Origin: Chimonanthus salicifolius | Taxonomy: Eukaryota; Streptophyta; Magnoliopsida; Laurales; Calycanthaceae | Reading direction: 5' to 3' | Assembly (NCBI GenBank): GCA_013350335.1 | Contig: CM023538.1 | Span: forward strand, 46,928,201-46,992,200 | Length of the DNA stretch: 64,000 nt | In this document: positions 47,399 through 58,881 of the stretch, one piece after another | Numbering within the stretch: the first letter of the stretch is position 1 | Layout: the number at the start of each line of letters is the position of its first letter | Position numbers and translations under genes: made by a program | The notes under the pieces: model-generated | Database searches by the model: none | Told to the model about the DNA's origin: nothing | Seen by the model: only the letters and a program-made list of their open reading frames with translations

Positions 47399-48192
47399 AA
47401 GTTCTTTTATCTTTGTCATTAACCGTAAACTCTCCCCTCTAGAATCTTATATGGTCAAATTGTCTTTTAATATTTAAAGAACCATAATAATAAATATTTT
47501 TAACAAGCTAATTTACCATCATAACTTTTAAAATGTATACAAGTTCAGACAATTGCGTTAAATGTATAAAATATCTCTAGAAAGCTTATTTAAGTCAATT
47601 TTTTAATTATCATAGTTAGCAGGATTAGATGCATATGAAACATCACCCACCTCTTATCTGAGAGGAGTTCCACACAATTCTCCAACTATTTTGGCTCATC
47701 TATTTTTTATAAATATTAAAAAAAATGTCTTGCTAAAGAATTTGATTATTACAACTCTTTAATCAATAGCAGGTATTTTAGACATTTAATATGTTAGAAT
47801 TGAATATTTGCAATTGAATAAGAAAGATAAGAGTACCTTTTGTAACTATAGAAACTATAAAGATGGCTTTTGCAATTAAGACAAAAGATAAGGGGGTATT
47901 TACAGATTGCCCAAAGTGATATAATAACTAATATTCAAATATCTATCATTTCGTCGCTATTCAAATTGTGTACCCTTTTATATGATTTTTTTTTGAAAAT
48001 AAAATAAAGAAGGATAATTAAAAATTTATGGAAGTTATCGCGGTTCAAAAGGATATAAAAACATATTTTACATTTTTTAATAAAACGTTGTTTGTTGAGT
48101 AGGACATGTTTATAAATATTATAATACATACTTATTTAAGAATAGTTTTGCAGTTAATAAATTTTATAATTTTAAACATTTCTTGGAATTAA

Positions 48193-48590
48193 AAAATAGA
48201 GGGACTAACACTCTCCAGTAAAATGTTGACAATTAATACATACCAGTTTTTTGAATGCCGATATTTTGATATCGGTTTTCATATTGAGTTGATTTTAACA
48301 CTTTTCCACAACAAGACATCCTCTTAATTTGGAATTATGTAATGAAATATGAGAGCAGAGAGTGATGATTACGTTGCGCCATCCTCCATCCTCCAATCTG
48401 GTTCCAAACCAAGCTAGACTGGATAGTTCCTCAAGTTGTGCAAACAATGAGGCATTCGGATACCATGTTCCCAATTGTGCTTCTCTTCGGTGATACAGGT
48501 CTATTTCAATCACTCTACCAGTAGAGTTGTCACAAGTTATTTCAGACCATTGGCAACAATCATGACCCTCCCAATTATCCATGGGGTCAC
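48193..48590. repeat. Duplicated block, copy 1 (intron 1 plus exon 1 half)
   Basis: Matches 49797-50200 in the same orientation. It carries the partial exon-1 copy. Confidence 0.8.
48355..48590 (-). pseudogene. Partial duplicate of RLP exon 1 (LRR N-cap) inside the gene
   Basis: The - strand reads NWEGHDCCQWSEITCDNSTGRV, then GTWYPNASLFAQLEELSSL, a close copy of the second half of exon 1. It lacks the signal peptide and the first half. The duplicated block 48193-48590 matches 49797-50200 including intron sequence (ACTAACACTCTCCAGTAAA, ATGCCGATATTTTGAT). A small deletion near 48580 marks the break. There is still a GT at the old donor (AACGTAATC), but no acceptor or start that would make it a usable exon is evident. 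Confidence 0.8.
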
Positions 48591-48895
48591 TTTTAAGAGT
48601 GTACTAGAGAAAAGTGACGCCGCTCTTTTCCATATGTTTTGATAGATCTCTTGTATTTAAGATTGGGAATTTTTTTTGCATTATTAGATTTAAGGTTATT
48701 ACATTGCACTTCTTTAATTTCTTTCTCTTTTTTCACTAGTGAAAACCATCTTCTGTTTTTGCCTATAGATGTTGATATCATTACAAGATCATGTAAGTTT
48801 TGTATTTCTTTGTGTCGTGTCTATAAATGGTTTAAATTTTATTTTTTCCTAATTTGAATTTCACATTTTGCACTTACAAGTTACAATAACCATAC

Positions 48896-49042
48896 CTGAC
48901 ATAGTAATGAAATTCCCTTGTAGACGGTTGTCGCTTAGATAAAGAGATTCCAACATTGTCAGGCCATGTAGGTAAAACTGATCGTTCTCCAACACATTAT
49001 AGCTGAGATCTAAGGATTGAAGTCGAGTCAATTTATGAAGCG
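48896..49042 (-). CDS. RLP exon 2: LRR exon of 49 codons
   Basis: The acceptor TTTTTTGCAG precedes 49042 and the donor GTATGG follows 48896. The 147-nt exon reads LHKLTRLQSLDLSYN, then LHGLTMLESLYLSDNRLQGNF: two LRR units with the xxLxxLxxLDLSxN pattern of plant extracellular LRRs. It starts and ends in phase 1, so adding or dropping it keeps the frame. No stop is inside. Confidence 0.8.
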
Positions 49043-49384
49043 CTGCAAAAAATAGAAAAAGGGTTTATACATTTGAACGTAAACTATGATGAAAAATCAT
49101 AAATGAAGAAAAATATTGGAAATATATTCTCCACTAGTATTATTCCTATTGTTAGTGATACTAATAGATATTCAACTGCAATCTAATTCCATATAGCTGA
49201 AAAATATGACTATAATGATATGACCCATCTATGGAAAAAGCTTTGAATACTTCTATTTTTGACTTGTAGGTATTTCAAATCGTGTATAAAGTTGTATTGA
49301 AATTGTCTAAACGTCAACATTTCACATTGAGTGGGATCAAAATGTATCAGTGAACAATCACTAGAGCCTACAAAGGCAAGGTTG

Positions 49385-49690
49385 ATCTTGAATTTTGGAC
49401 AAGTTTGGCGGAATATAACTTAAAATTTTTGACAAAATTTTTGGCGGTAATTTCAACTTAAAATTCCTGGTGAAATTTCATTAGAAATTTCATATGAAAT
49501 TTTGGTTAAAATTTCTATTGAAATTTCAAAAATTTTGAGCTGAAATTTCGGTTGAAATTTAGTCTGAATCTGAATTTCTGCTGAAATTTCAATTTTAAAT
49601 TTAGAAATTTTCAGCTTAAATTTTGACTTCAATTTCAGAAATTTTCATCTGAAATTTTAGAATGAAACTTAGATTTTCTGAATTTGTCCT
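49385..49690. repeat. Degenerate GAAATTTC palindrome array in RLP intron 1
   Basis: At least five exact GAAATTTC octamers, plus many AAATTT/AATTTC variants at irregular 12-25 bp spacing, within about 300 bp. The octamer is its own reverse complement. Confidence 0.75.
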
Positions 49691-49796
49691 ATATCTTTTG
49701 AGACGTATTGGCAGACGTTTTTTATTCCCCTAGTTATATTTGCCTACTCCAATATAATCATCTTTTATATGATTCATGTTATCAGCTGATATGATA

Positions 49797-50200
49797 TAAA
49801 ATAGAGAGACTAACACTCTCCAGTAAATATTGACAATTAATACATACCAGTTCTTTGAATGCCGATATTTTGATAATCGGTTTTCATATTGAGTTGATTT
49901 TAACAATTTTCGACAACTGAGAGACACTTTTTTTTATTTGGAATTATTTAACGAAATATGAGAACAAAGAGTAATGATTACCTTGCGGCATGCTCCATCC
50001 TCCAATCTGGTTCTCAACCAATTGTAGAACGGATAGTTGCTCAAGTTGTGAAAACAATGAGGCATTCGGATACCATGTTCCCAATTCTTCTTCTCTTACG
50101 CCTTCCAGGCGTAATTCAGTCACTCTTCCAGTAGAGTTGTCACAAGTTATTTCAGGCCATTGGCAACAATCATGACCCTCCCAATTAGAAAGAGAATATC
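49797..50200. repeat. Duplicated block, copy 2 (source of the exon-1 half copy)
   Basis: Overlaps the real exon 1 (49982-50345) and the adjacent intron. Partner of 48193-48590. Confidence 0.8.
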
Positions 50201-50345
50201 CATTGGGGTAGTTGATGTCATCTTTAATCTTCAAGAGAGCTTCTCTTTCAACATTCAGGCATCCCTCACAAACAGCGACACTCAAAGCCAAGAGAAGAAG
50301 AATGTTCATCATCCACACCCATTTGCACCTCCAACAATACGCCAT
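49982..50345 (-). CDS. RLP exon 1: signal peptide, LRR N-cap, first LRR start
   Basis: The ATG at 50345-50343 opens MAYCWRCKWVWMMNILLLLAL, a basic start and hydrophobic core of a signal peptide, with cleavage likely near CEG (about residue 28). The N-terminal cap follows: CLNVEREALLKIKDDI, LSNWEGHDCCQWPEITC and DNSTGRV, then GTWYPNASLFSQLEQLSVL. An ATG farther upstream in frame (50441) adds 32 residues; I prefer the inner one because it places the signal peptide at the N-terminus and matches the start of the orphan exon at 10141. The exon ends CCGCAAG with donor GTAATC after 121 codons plus one base. The protein would enter the secretory pathway. Confidence 0.85.
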
Positions 50346-50462
50346 CTTTCTATGTTTTGAGTTTTGACAGAAACAAATGCTTGCAGAGTGAGACACAGAG
50401 AGACTCCTTACCATATTTAAGCTATTCAGACAGGAAAGCAAAAGAATAGATAAAAAAAGATG

Positions 50463-50622
50463 CTCCTTTCTCAGTCACCTTTCACACAACCGAGTCAAGA
50501 CGTTACTCCTGTCATGTCCTCTCGTTAAGATTGAGAATCTGCACTAAATTAAAGGAGAGGACTTGACGGGAGACTTGGGACGTCTTGACTCCGTTGTTTC
50601 GAAGGTGACTGAGGAAGGAACC
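50463..50622. mobile_element. Foldback hairpin element, copy 1
   Basis: About 70-bp arms are inverted copies: left with GTCACCTTTC, GAGTCAAGACG and CTCCTGTCA; right with GACGGGAGAC, GACGTCTTGACTC and GAAGGTGAC. The centre holds ATCTGCACTAAATTAAA. A palindromic MITE-like element. Confidence 0.7.
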
Positions 50623-50810
50623 TCGGTAGTCATTCTTTCCATGCCTTGGTGCTCCGCTGTCCCTTTGCTAAGCCCACTTCAATTCTGATGAATCATAAAT
50701 TTCTTATATTCCTCAAATCTTCCTCACAATTCTTACAGTGGATCTTCCTCCCAAGACTCTATACGATATTTAAGCTATTTAAAAAGGAAAGAAAAAGAAG
50801 AAATAAAAAA

Positions 50811-50972
50811 GGTTCCTTCCGGTCACCTTCCAAATAATCGAGTCAAGACGTCACTCCTGTCAAGTCCTCTCGTTAATATTAAACGAATCTGCACTAAATT
50901 AAACGAGTGGGCCTGACAGGAGACTAGGGACGTCTTGACTGGGTTGTTTGGAAGGTGACAGAGGAAGGAGCC
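50811..50972. mobile_element. Foldback hairpin element, copy 2
   Basis: Same structure: GGTTCCTTCC...GAGTCAAGACGTC on the left is the inverse of GACGTCTTGACT...GGAAGGAGCC on the right. The left arm alone also occurs near 10250-10330 beside the orphan exon. Confidence 0.75.
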
Positions 50973-51095
50973 TCGAAGGGGCCTCTCCTGTCCCTATGCT
51001 GAGCCCACGTCGAATCTGATGAATCATAAATTTCTTGTATTGTTCAAATCTTGGTCACAATTGTTACAGTGGATCTTCGTCCCAAGAATGACATT

Positions 51096-51653
51096 AACAA
51101 CTACCCACCTCAAAGGATCAAACCATGAAATTTGCAATATAGAACCAACATGATCTGAGATGTCTTTTGAAAACTGAACCAATTGGGAGAGACAAGTAGA
51201 AATTATAAAATTCTTTACCTTAGTCTATAAAAAAATTATATTATTTTAAAATATTTGAAATTGGACTTTAAATTTTGAATTTTTTGGATTTAATCATACT
51301 AATGTTTACTTTAAAAAGAATTATATAGTTTGCTGTTTACTATGACAAATGTTTAAAAAGTTAAAAAGATGTTGTGAGCCATAACAGAAATCACTTTTAA
51401 TATTTTAGATAGAATCTATCTTCATTATTAAAAATAGAATGCATATCACTTGTCTTAATTTTATATCTTTATGGATCTACAACAATTTGACTTAGTTATT
51501 ATTGTATTTACAATTTTTAATACGATATTAGTACTTAATCATTTTTTACCAATCAGTTTGTAGTGTTTAGAAATATATTAAGGATATTACGGGAACAAGA
51601 GATTGAATGTTAAATAGGTTCATTTCAGGCCTTATTGTCATCCCTTCCCTTAT
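51096..51653. repeat. AT-rich DNA with a duplicated segment
   Basis: 51200-51615 matches 55335-55715 (shared AAAAAGAATTATATA, AATCACTTTTAATATTTTAG, GGATCTACAACAATT). No gene seen. Confidence 0.65.
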
Positions 51654-51660
51654 TTCTACC

Positions 51661-52056
51661 TAGGGGTGAAACTTGGGTCGGGTTTTGGCCCGAACCCGCA
51701 TGACCGAACCCGAAAATCATGCGGGTTGGGTAATGAAAGTCGGGTCAGCGGGTCGGATCAGGTCGGGTTGAGAAGTCAAAAACCCGCATTGAATTCTGGT
51801 CTGGTTGAATTTAGAGATTTTTAAGTTAACTCGACCCAACCTGATCAAACCCGACCCAGTAAAAAGTAGGTTAAAATAAATTCAAAATGCAGGTCAGGTT
51901 GGGTTTCGGGTTGAGTAGGGTTATAATTTAGAACGGATAGGGTCAAGAAGTCCAGGTCAAAAGTTTAAGTCGGGTCGAATCGATTTCTATATATTAGTAA
52001 CTCGGGCCGAATTGAGTTTAAAAAACCCGATCCGACCTGGCCCGGTTTCAGCCCTA
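51661..52056. mobile_element. hAT-like MITE
   Basis: 396 bp. Ends TAGGGGTGAAACTTGGGTC and, on the other strand, TAGGGCTGAAACCGGGCC form imperfect terminal inverted repeats. It is flanked by TTCTACC at 51654-51660 and 52057-52063, close to the 8-bp duplication of hAT elements. The interior is rich in CGGGTC/GACCCG and has no coding frame. A degraded relative is at 11787-12127. Confidence 0.75.
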
Positions 52057-52063
52057 TTCTACC

Positions 52064-52739
52064 CATGAATTGGATCTTCCCATTCAATTTGACCTCATTC
52101 AAAAATTATCTTACTGTGAACTAGAAGTCTACCTTTAATCCAAAATTATTTTAATGTAGATCAGCCGATTGACACTTGATAAATGTGACTTCACTTGTTT
52201 GATCAATTATTTTGATAGACATTCTTAAACCTTTAACTGTTGGCTTCTCAAAGGATATTGTGTGAAACGACGTGTAAGCCGATACATAATAATATCATCT
52301 AAAATATTTTTAAAGATTTTAAAAAACTTTTAAAAATAGAATAACCGTACCCAAAAATATCGGATTTAAATGTTGGATCATTACCCACAAAATACTGGTA
52401 ACTTTGTAATCTAATCACGCATACACTAGCATTGAGACATGCACAGTGCATAGGCACATAAAAATAGAAAATATAATACCTAAATATGAAAATGAAAATG
52501 AAAGGAGAAATATTAAAATTTAAAATGGTAAGTTACAATTAAATAAAAATTTAGATACTTTAATATCTTATTGACGTAATTAGCTATTTCTTTCAAAAAA
52601 TGTATTAAAACATTCGGAATAAAATAGAATCTTGAAGGTTCAAATAAACTAAATGTCAACAAAGTAATATAAATAACAAAGGCCTAATTTCTAATAGAGG
52701 GATAGATTAAATTTATTAAATTAAAAAATTACAAATTAA
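52064..52739. other. AT-rich DNA, nothing recognised
   Basis: No gene or clear repeat seen. Confidence 0.4.
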
Positions 52740-53010
52740 GGAAAAACTACCCCGTGGTCCTATCACTTTATTATTGCTTTTAATGAGTCTAAAGAAGATG
52801 ATCCATACTTTAGTTGACATATACTACAATCACAATCACAACTTGGATTTTCATTACATTTTCCATAGCTAAATTCACTTAAAATTTGTTTATTAAATGA
52901 TTATCATCTTCTGAATATTCTGAATCGGAGCCTTTAACTTCTTCATTATCTCCATTGTCTTCTTCTTCTGATGATGAGAGTTTTATTAGTCGGCAGAAAA
53001 ATTGAGTCCT
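52740..53010 (-). mobile_element. Possible pararetrovirus coat-protein-region relic
   Basis: The - strand shows a Ser/Glu/Asp-rich stretch followed by a short Cys-rich segment (C-X-C-X2-C pattern), an order resembling the coat-protein region of integrated plant pararetroviruses. Directly beside it is the noncoding stretch shared with the 13.1-kb relic. The frame is broken. The assignment is weak. Confidence 0.35.
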
Positions 53011-54970
53011 CGTGTTTTTCATGCCTTTTCAAGTCCTCTCAACTCTTCCTTTCTTTTTTTATATGCAAATTAAGTAAATTTTGTATCAAGTGTTGGACTG
53101 AGAATTCTACTCAGATTTAATAAGTTTCTCTTTCTTTGATTCCTTTTGGTACTTTGAATATTTATAAATATTTTTGAAAAAATTAAATCAAATATTCTTA
53201 AGAAAATATATTAAAAAATTATTGCGTTAATAGTAAATTAGAAAGAGGGCTGAGGCCTCTCAACATCAGGTAAAAAATACAGCTGATACAGAGTGTATCT
53301 ACTACTATATAGTGGATTTTGGAGAATCGATACATTGCGTCCACAATGTATCGGTTCATAGCGACCGCACCATGATGGGCCGCGATCAAGAGAGCGATAC
53401 GCATGTCGCGTGCTTTGCTGGGTTTTCCATTGTTTTTGGACCGTACACATAGTATGCAAATATGGGCCAATTCACTTTTAATCAAGAAATGAGTCCATAA
53501 AACTCTTTGAAATGCGTGATTTCATGAGGGATCATTTCAGTATCTATTCAATCAAGATTGATATGTATTAGCCAATACATATTGCAATTGTGGCCTAGTT
53601 GGATGGGATCGACGAATTGAACTATCGAAATTATGTTCAAATTGAAGAAGGGAAGCACGAGCCTTATACACATGGACTAGACTGAGGGTTCTTTGGGCCC
53701 AACTAGGCCCAAGCCCATTGGGCCTTCCATCGGCCCATCTCAGTTTTGAAGTCCCTAAGGCCACATCGGGACATGCACAAGCCTACCTCAGTCTCCATAG
53801 CCTTCTCTCATTTTTTCCCTCTCCTCTATCCCCATCTTTGAACTTCAAATTTGAAGACTGTATTGAATACCTACGCTATTACATATATTTATAACCTCTA
53901 GCCGACCTTAGGTTATCACAATCACACTCAAACTCTTAATCTAATTATAAACCAAATATATCTCTTAATTAGAAATTAAGACAACTTAGACTCTTAATCA
54001 TTTAATAATTCTATTAATATTAGAACTCTAAATATACTCCAACAAAATCCCTCCCTCCCTACCCATTCCATGCTTGAATTTCAAACACACCAACAAACTC
54101 CACCTATTTTCTCACTCTCAAAATTCGAATTCCACAAGATGGGGGTGCATGGATGACTCTTTAGGCTTCTTCTTCATCCCTCTAGCTTAAGTGGTTAACA
54201 TAGGTATTATCTTCTATTTTTTTAATTATCTCCTTTTTATCATTTGCAACCTATAAATAAGTGCTTTGATTAGCCAAGTTTTGGACCGTGAATATTGAAG
54301 AAATCAAAGAAGTGTCGAGTAGAGAGTTCTCGAGTTGGAAATTTGTGAATTTCTAGTTTTGTTAAATTTGCATGAATTGAAATGAAGACATAATCCGGCA
54401 TTAAGTCTCATTTGTTGCTTAATTAATTGGAATTAATTTCTTTTTGTTCTTTTTTTTTCAATTTAATTCCTTCAAAATGGAAACTGGCTTTTATTGACAA
54501 TTATTCCATAAAGAGTTGTCACTTGCAAAACCTTGATTGGATACACTTTGAATGAGAGTCCATTTAAAATGTTAATTTATCAAATTGTGGGCGAAGATAG
54601 ATTTCTACACTATCAAGTCAAGATCAATTGGCTATTAGAATTGGTTTCTTATACCTATGTCAAGAGAAAATGGGACAATATAAACATGCTACTATGTAAG
54701 ACGAGTTAAAAACTCGCTGTGAAAAAAATTGACCGAGTTGTGTCATTGAAACGGATTGTAAATGCGTTGAAAAAGCCAAGTTGAGAACAAAGAAGAGGCA
54801 GCCATGTCTCACTACAGGATTTTTTATTTTTTTAAAAAAAGGGGAAGGACACGAAGCTGCAGCATGTCGGCTGGGCGGCTGGGCCCTCGGAAGAACAAGT
54901 TGCAGAACAAAGTTAAGCCGACCTGATGTGACCAGTCAAGTTCTTTTGTTTCTTTCTAGTGTTTTGATGT
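52970..54970. repeat. 2-kb repeat R, copy 1
   Basis: Matches 60529-62656 from GATGATGAGA to the GTTTTGATG region, same orientation. It contains the virus-like noncoding stretch (53050-53260), GAATCGATACATTGCG, an LTR-like part with CTATAAATAAGTGC (54252) and GCTGCAGCATGTCGGCT. It carries an extra solo LTR at 53852-54044. The LTR-like part is also related to the starts of segments A and B (37.7 and 45.3 kb). Confidence 0.8.
53852..54044 (-). mobile_element. Solo LTR, relative of the 25-28 kb element
   Basis: 193 bp. On the - strand it starts TGTTGGAGTATATTTAGA and contains CTAAGGTCGGCTA, like the 171-bp LTRs (TGTTGGAATATATTTAGA; CTAGGGTCGGCTA). It is absent from the matching position of repeat copy 2, where sequence runs straight from CTTCAAAT to the CCATTCC region. 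It is flanked by AAAT(T/C). A diverged family member left after LTR recombination. Confidence 0.8.
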
Positions 54971-57900
54971 GTAGTTGACGTTTCCTAGCAATTTGTTAAA
55001 AAAAAAAAAAAAGCAAAAGGAAGAGGCAGAAGCAGCCATTGTAGATTGGCTTGAATGTTGTAACAGCAACCTACTGAGTTGAGCGTGTGAAAAAAAAAAA
55101 AACCGGCGTGGTTGTGTAATCAGCTGCAGAGACGGGCTGAGTTTTAAACTGAGATACCACTCTACAGAGTAGAGACAGGGAAGAAAACATTGACAGCGTC
55201 TGGTTTACTGTAGTAAGCAGTGCCTGGAAATTGACCGAGTACAGCTCCCGCTGTACCGACCAAGCAAAATACAAACGCTGTCTAAATTGGTGGGGTTATA
55301 AACCTGTTTGGGCTTCACAAATTGTAAAGCTCTTAACATGTCTATAAAAATAATACATTATATTAAAATATTTGAAATTAGATTTTTAATTTTTAATTTA
55401 ATTGTATTAATATTTATTTTTGTTGATTGAACTTTAAAAAGAATTATATAATTCGCTGTTTATTATGGCAAATGTTTAAAAAGTTAAAAAGATATTGTAA
55501 ACAATACGAGAAATCACTTTTAATATTTTAGATAGAATGTATTTAAAAATAGAGTTCAGGTCACTAGTCTTATTTTTATTTCTTTACGGATCTACAACAA
55601 TTATCTTAGTTATATTGTATTTAAACAATTTGTTATGATGTTAGTACTTTAATCAAATTTTACCTATTGGCTTGTGGTGTGTAGAAATATAAAAAGGATA
55701 TACTGGGCACAAGATGTGAGACCCCACCCCGCCAGCTGAAAATAAAAATCACAATAATATAACAAGCCGAATTTCAAGAGTTTGAAATATATTAATCTGA
55801 AAAAAAATTACAACTCAAAAGTTAAATGATTTCAAATTAAAATAAATACTCCATAAGGTTGAAGTCACCCACAACTCAGCGTATCTCACCAACTTTGTGA
55901 ATCAATGCGGCTGTAATATACCTTGACCCTAACTAGTGTCCAATTATGCAATTATTAGCCGTTAATTGTGATTAATAGTACGTTAATCTGATAGATTACA
56001 GAATGGACTTGTGTAGAGTCAAAGTTTGACTCGATTTGAGCTCAGAAACATGTGGATCCGACTCGTTTTAGTGCAGTGGCAAAATTGTAATTATTTGAAC
56101 TTTTTTCGATTGAGACTCTAAAAACTATTTGTATTTGGAAAATCCTTCAATTGAGATATTTAATTTCACAAATTTCACTCATTTATTCAGTTTTAAATTC
56201 TGAGTTTGTAGAATTTTACAATCAGTCATTTTGATTGCCAGAAGTGTGATTTTTTAGTCGTCAAGAGTGTCTCTATTTTATAAAAGTGTATTTTCAAATA
56301 TTTAAGAGTGTCAAAATATCTCGAAGCTTTAAAATGTTTTTATTAGATGAATTTACATTGTCTGATTTTAAAGTTAGAATTTTTCCAAAATATTTTTTTA
56401 AATTTTGAAATTTTGACATTTTTATGATTTTTATTTAAATCATCGGGTATTTGGTATATTTTCTCTCTAAAACTTTTATGGTATTTCTAATTTTAAATAC
56501 CCAATTTATTTGACTGGTTGGATTAGTTAAAAAAGGACCTTGAAATTACTCAACTTAGAAGAAGATATTTTAAAAGTGTGTTTTTTTAAGATGATAAGTA
56601 ATAAATTAATCATTTCTTTTAGATAAAGATGGAGATTTTTGAAATAAAATATAAAATAATGTAATAAATGCATCGTTATTCAAAAGCTGCAGCTCTGTAC
56701 ATGGCTGCAATTCACCCCCTTGAAGTGAAATGAGAAAAGATTCTTAATAATAATAAAGTAAAATACATGTAAATCTACATGCTACTCCTATGCTATTAGT
56801 CTAGGTAACTTGGTTGCCAAGGCAACCCCATTCCTTTATCTACTTATGCGATGAAGGTGAGGATGAAATAAAAAATAAAAATACAAACCACCTCTCCTCT
56901 CTTTCCATACGGTTCTTTTTCTCTCTCTCGTTTCTTATCCTTTTATTCCTTCTTTTCCTCTTTTCCTTGTCTTCACTGTTTCATATAGCAGCAACTGTGA
57001 GTTTAACGTTTGCCGGTGTATTTCTTGAGTTTTTAAACTTCATCATTTTTCAATAAAATTTTACAAATAAAGTATCAAAATTTATCTATTCTAAATTTTA
57101 AAAATTCTGATTTACTTTTTATGAAGAAATGAGTTAATTTTGAGCTTAAAAAATCGTCTCTAAAGATTTAGGAAAATTGATTTTTTTTTAACTATTGAGT
57201 AACATCTCTTAAAATAGTTTTGACTTGTGTCAAAACCTTGATTTTACTTCTCTAAACTAAAATGATGGGAAAAAAATTAACCACAGTTAACTCTTGAGTG
57301 TTTACTTTTAAGCTTTGGATGTTTACTTTACTGCAATATACCTTCTGGGCCGAAACCCTCCACAGGTAGCGCAGTGGAAATGTCGCTCGGTGGTCATCTG
57401 TAATGCAATGATATTCTTTTTTTACTTTCGCCGCTCGGTGGTAAAAGGGGTTGAACACTGAATACTTTTATTTACTTTATGTACTTTACCCTCTGGACAA
57501 AGTCTCAATACTTTCCTGGCGCCGAAAAAATATGATATTGGGCACTGAGTACTTTTCTTTTTTCTTTTATTGTGTGTTTTAAATTGCTGACAGATGACTG
57601 TTCTAATATAATTAATGAAGTAGCAAGATTTTAGGAGACTCACAGACATTACCCTATTTTTAGTCAGAAAATGTACAAAAGAGGTTATTTTTTAGATATT
57701 TTAAGTGTATTTATAATCGAAATGAAATTTATGGGGTTTTCAACGTTTTTACAGATTTCTGGTGAAAGACTTAAAGCTGAAGAAGGTGAGGAAACTCAAC
57801 TTAACTTGTATATTGGATGTTGTGAAAATTGTAAGATTCTACACTGAAAATGGGACCCATGAAATTTATAGGATGGAAAAGACCAAGTGAGACGGGAAAG

Positions 57901-58881
57901 CGAGACTTGACGCCGCTTCCATGCAAGGGATGATAATTGTTCTAATTGTCAGAACGGAAATATAAAAAGGTGTCAGAGAACTGAGGCCTAGTGGTCTAAA
58001 ACGCAGTATGGGGTTTATTAGAGGTCTAGAGAATGTTAGATGTGCTGTTGAATAATTTTTGGAATATCCAATGATAATGTATAATGTAGATACATGCTTG
58101 TAATTCATGTTATGGTTAGCGGTGCATGTAGTATGTATCATAATAGTCCATGCATATGATTCATACATTGGTTATGTGAATATGTGATATATGTGGCTTT
58201 GATCATGCATGAGATTCATGCTAGGATCAGTAGTGCATATGGTATGTATTATATTAGAACATGCATGTGGTTCATACCATAGTATATGTGCATGTGGTTA
58301 GTGCAGTGTTTGGTCATGTATAGAGTTATGTATGCATGTGATTATTCCTGTTCTAATAAGTTTGTGCAGGTGATGAGATGAAAAAATTCTAGTTTATTAA
58401 CCTGAATTGAAACTAGTTGATGGTAAGTGAAACTCTATTGTTAAGCCCTCGTGGAAAGAGTATATGGAGAAAAGATATGTGAATGGTGATTTTATATTAT
58501 TTCGATGTTTACGGATAGTTGATAATTAATATACATGTTAATGTATATGCACACACTTGTACGTCTGGTCGAGTTCTTGCAATATGCTGAATTATTTCTG
58601 TGTTGGGACTTAATTATTTCGAGAATGAGTGGGATTCATCGACAGGGTTGAGTGGGATACCCTGGACCTATATAGTTGAGGTTGAGTAGGATACCCTAGT
58701 GTATCACAAGGTTCGTTGAAACGTTGTAAATGGAAAGAAAAGAACAAATGATAAATATGGTTTATTTGTTTATCATTTTGTTAAACATACATTGTGTTAT
58801 TAATATTATGAATGCATGAGAAGAAGGTAGAGTGCATGTGTGAGTTTGCATGAGCAAACATGAGAATGAATGTGTAGGTTA
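54971..58881. other. No gene recognised; noncoding repeat-like DNA
   Basis: 55335-55715 repeats 51200-51615. 55718 starts a GTGAGACCCCACCCC segment that could be an LTR edge. 56880-57060 has a TC-rich leader-like stretch with no downstream frame. 57340-57560 repeats a GGCCGAAACCCTC / CGCTCGGTGGT-like theme. 58020-58360 has repeated GTATGTATCAT / CATGCATGTGATTCAT units. No protein domain is seen. Confidence 0.4.

Larger units (their letters stand above)
45255..48185. repeat. Segmental duplication, copy B
   Basis: Twin of 37724-40708 in the same orientation, 7.5 kb away. Its left edge cuts the Copia reverse transcriptase; its right edge abuts the duplicated exon-1 block at 48193. Small differences include the 26-bp duplication in exon X and a 43-bp deletion near 47234. 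Confidence 0.9.
50399..51095. repeat. Tandem duplication upstream of RLP exon 1, unit about 350 bp
   Basis: Unit 1 starts near 50399 and unit 2 near 50749. Both contain ATATTTAAGCTATT, the hairpin, then AATCATAAATTTCTT and TTACAGTGGATCTTC. This is the presumed promoter/leader side of the RLP gene. Confidence 0.75.

Noticed and set aside
56814..57056. First exon of a gene with TC-rich leader
   Set aside because: No coding continuation or domain; the frame is hydrophobic low-complexity.
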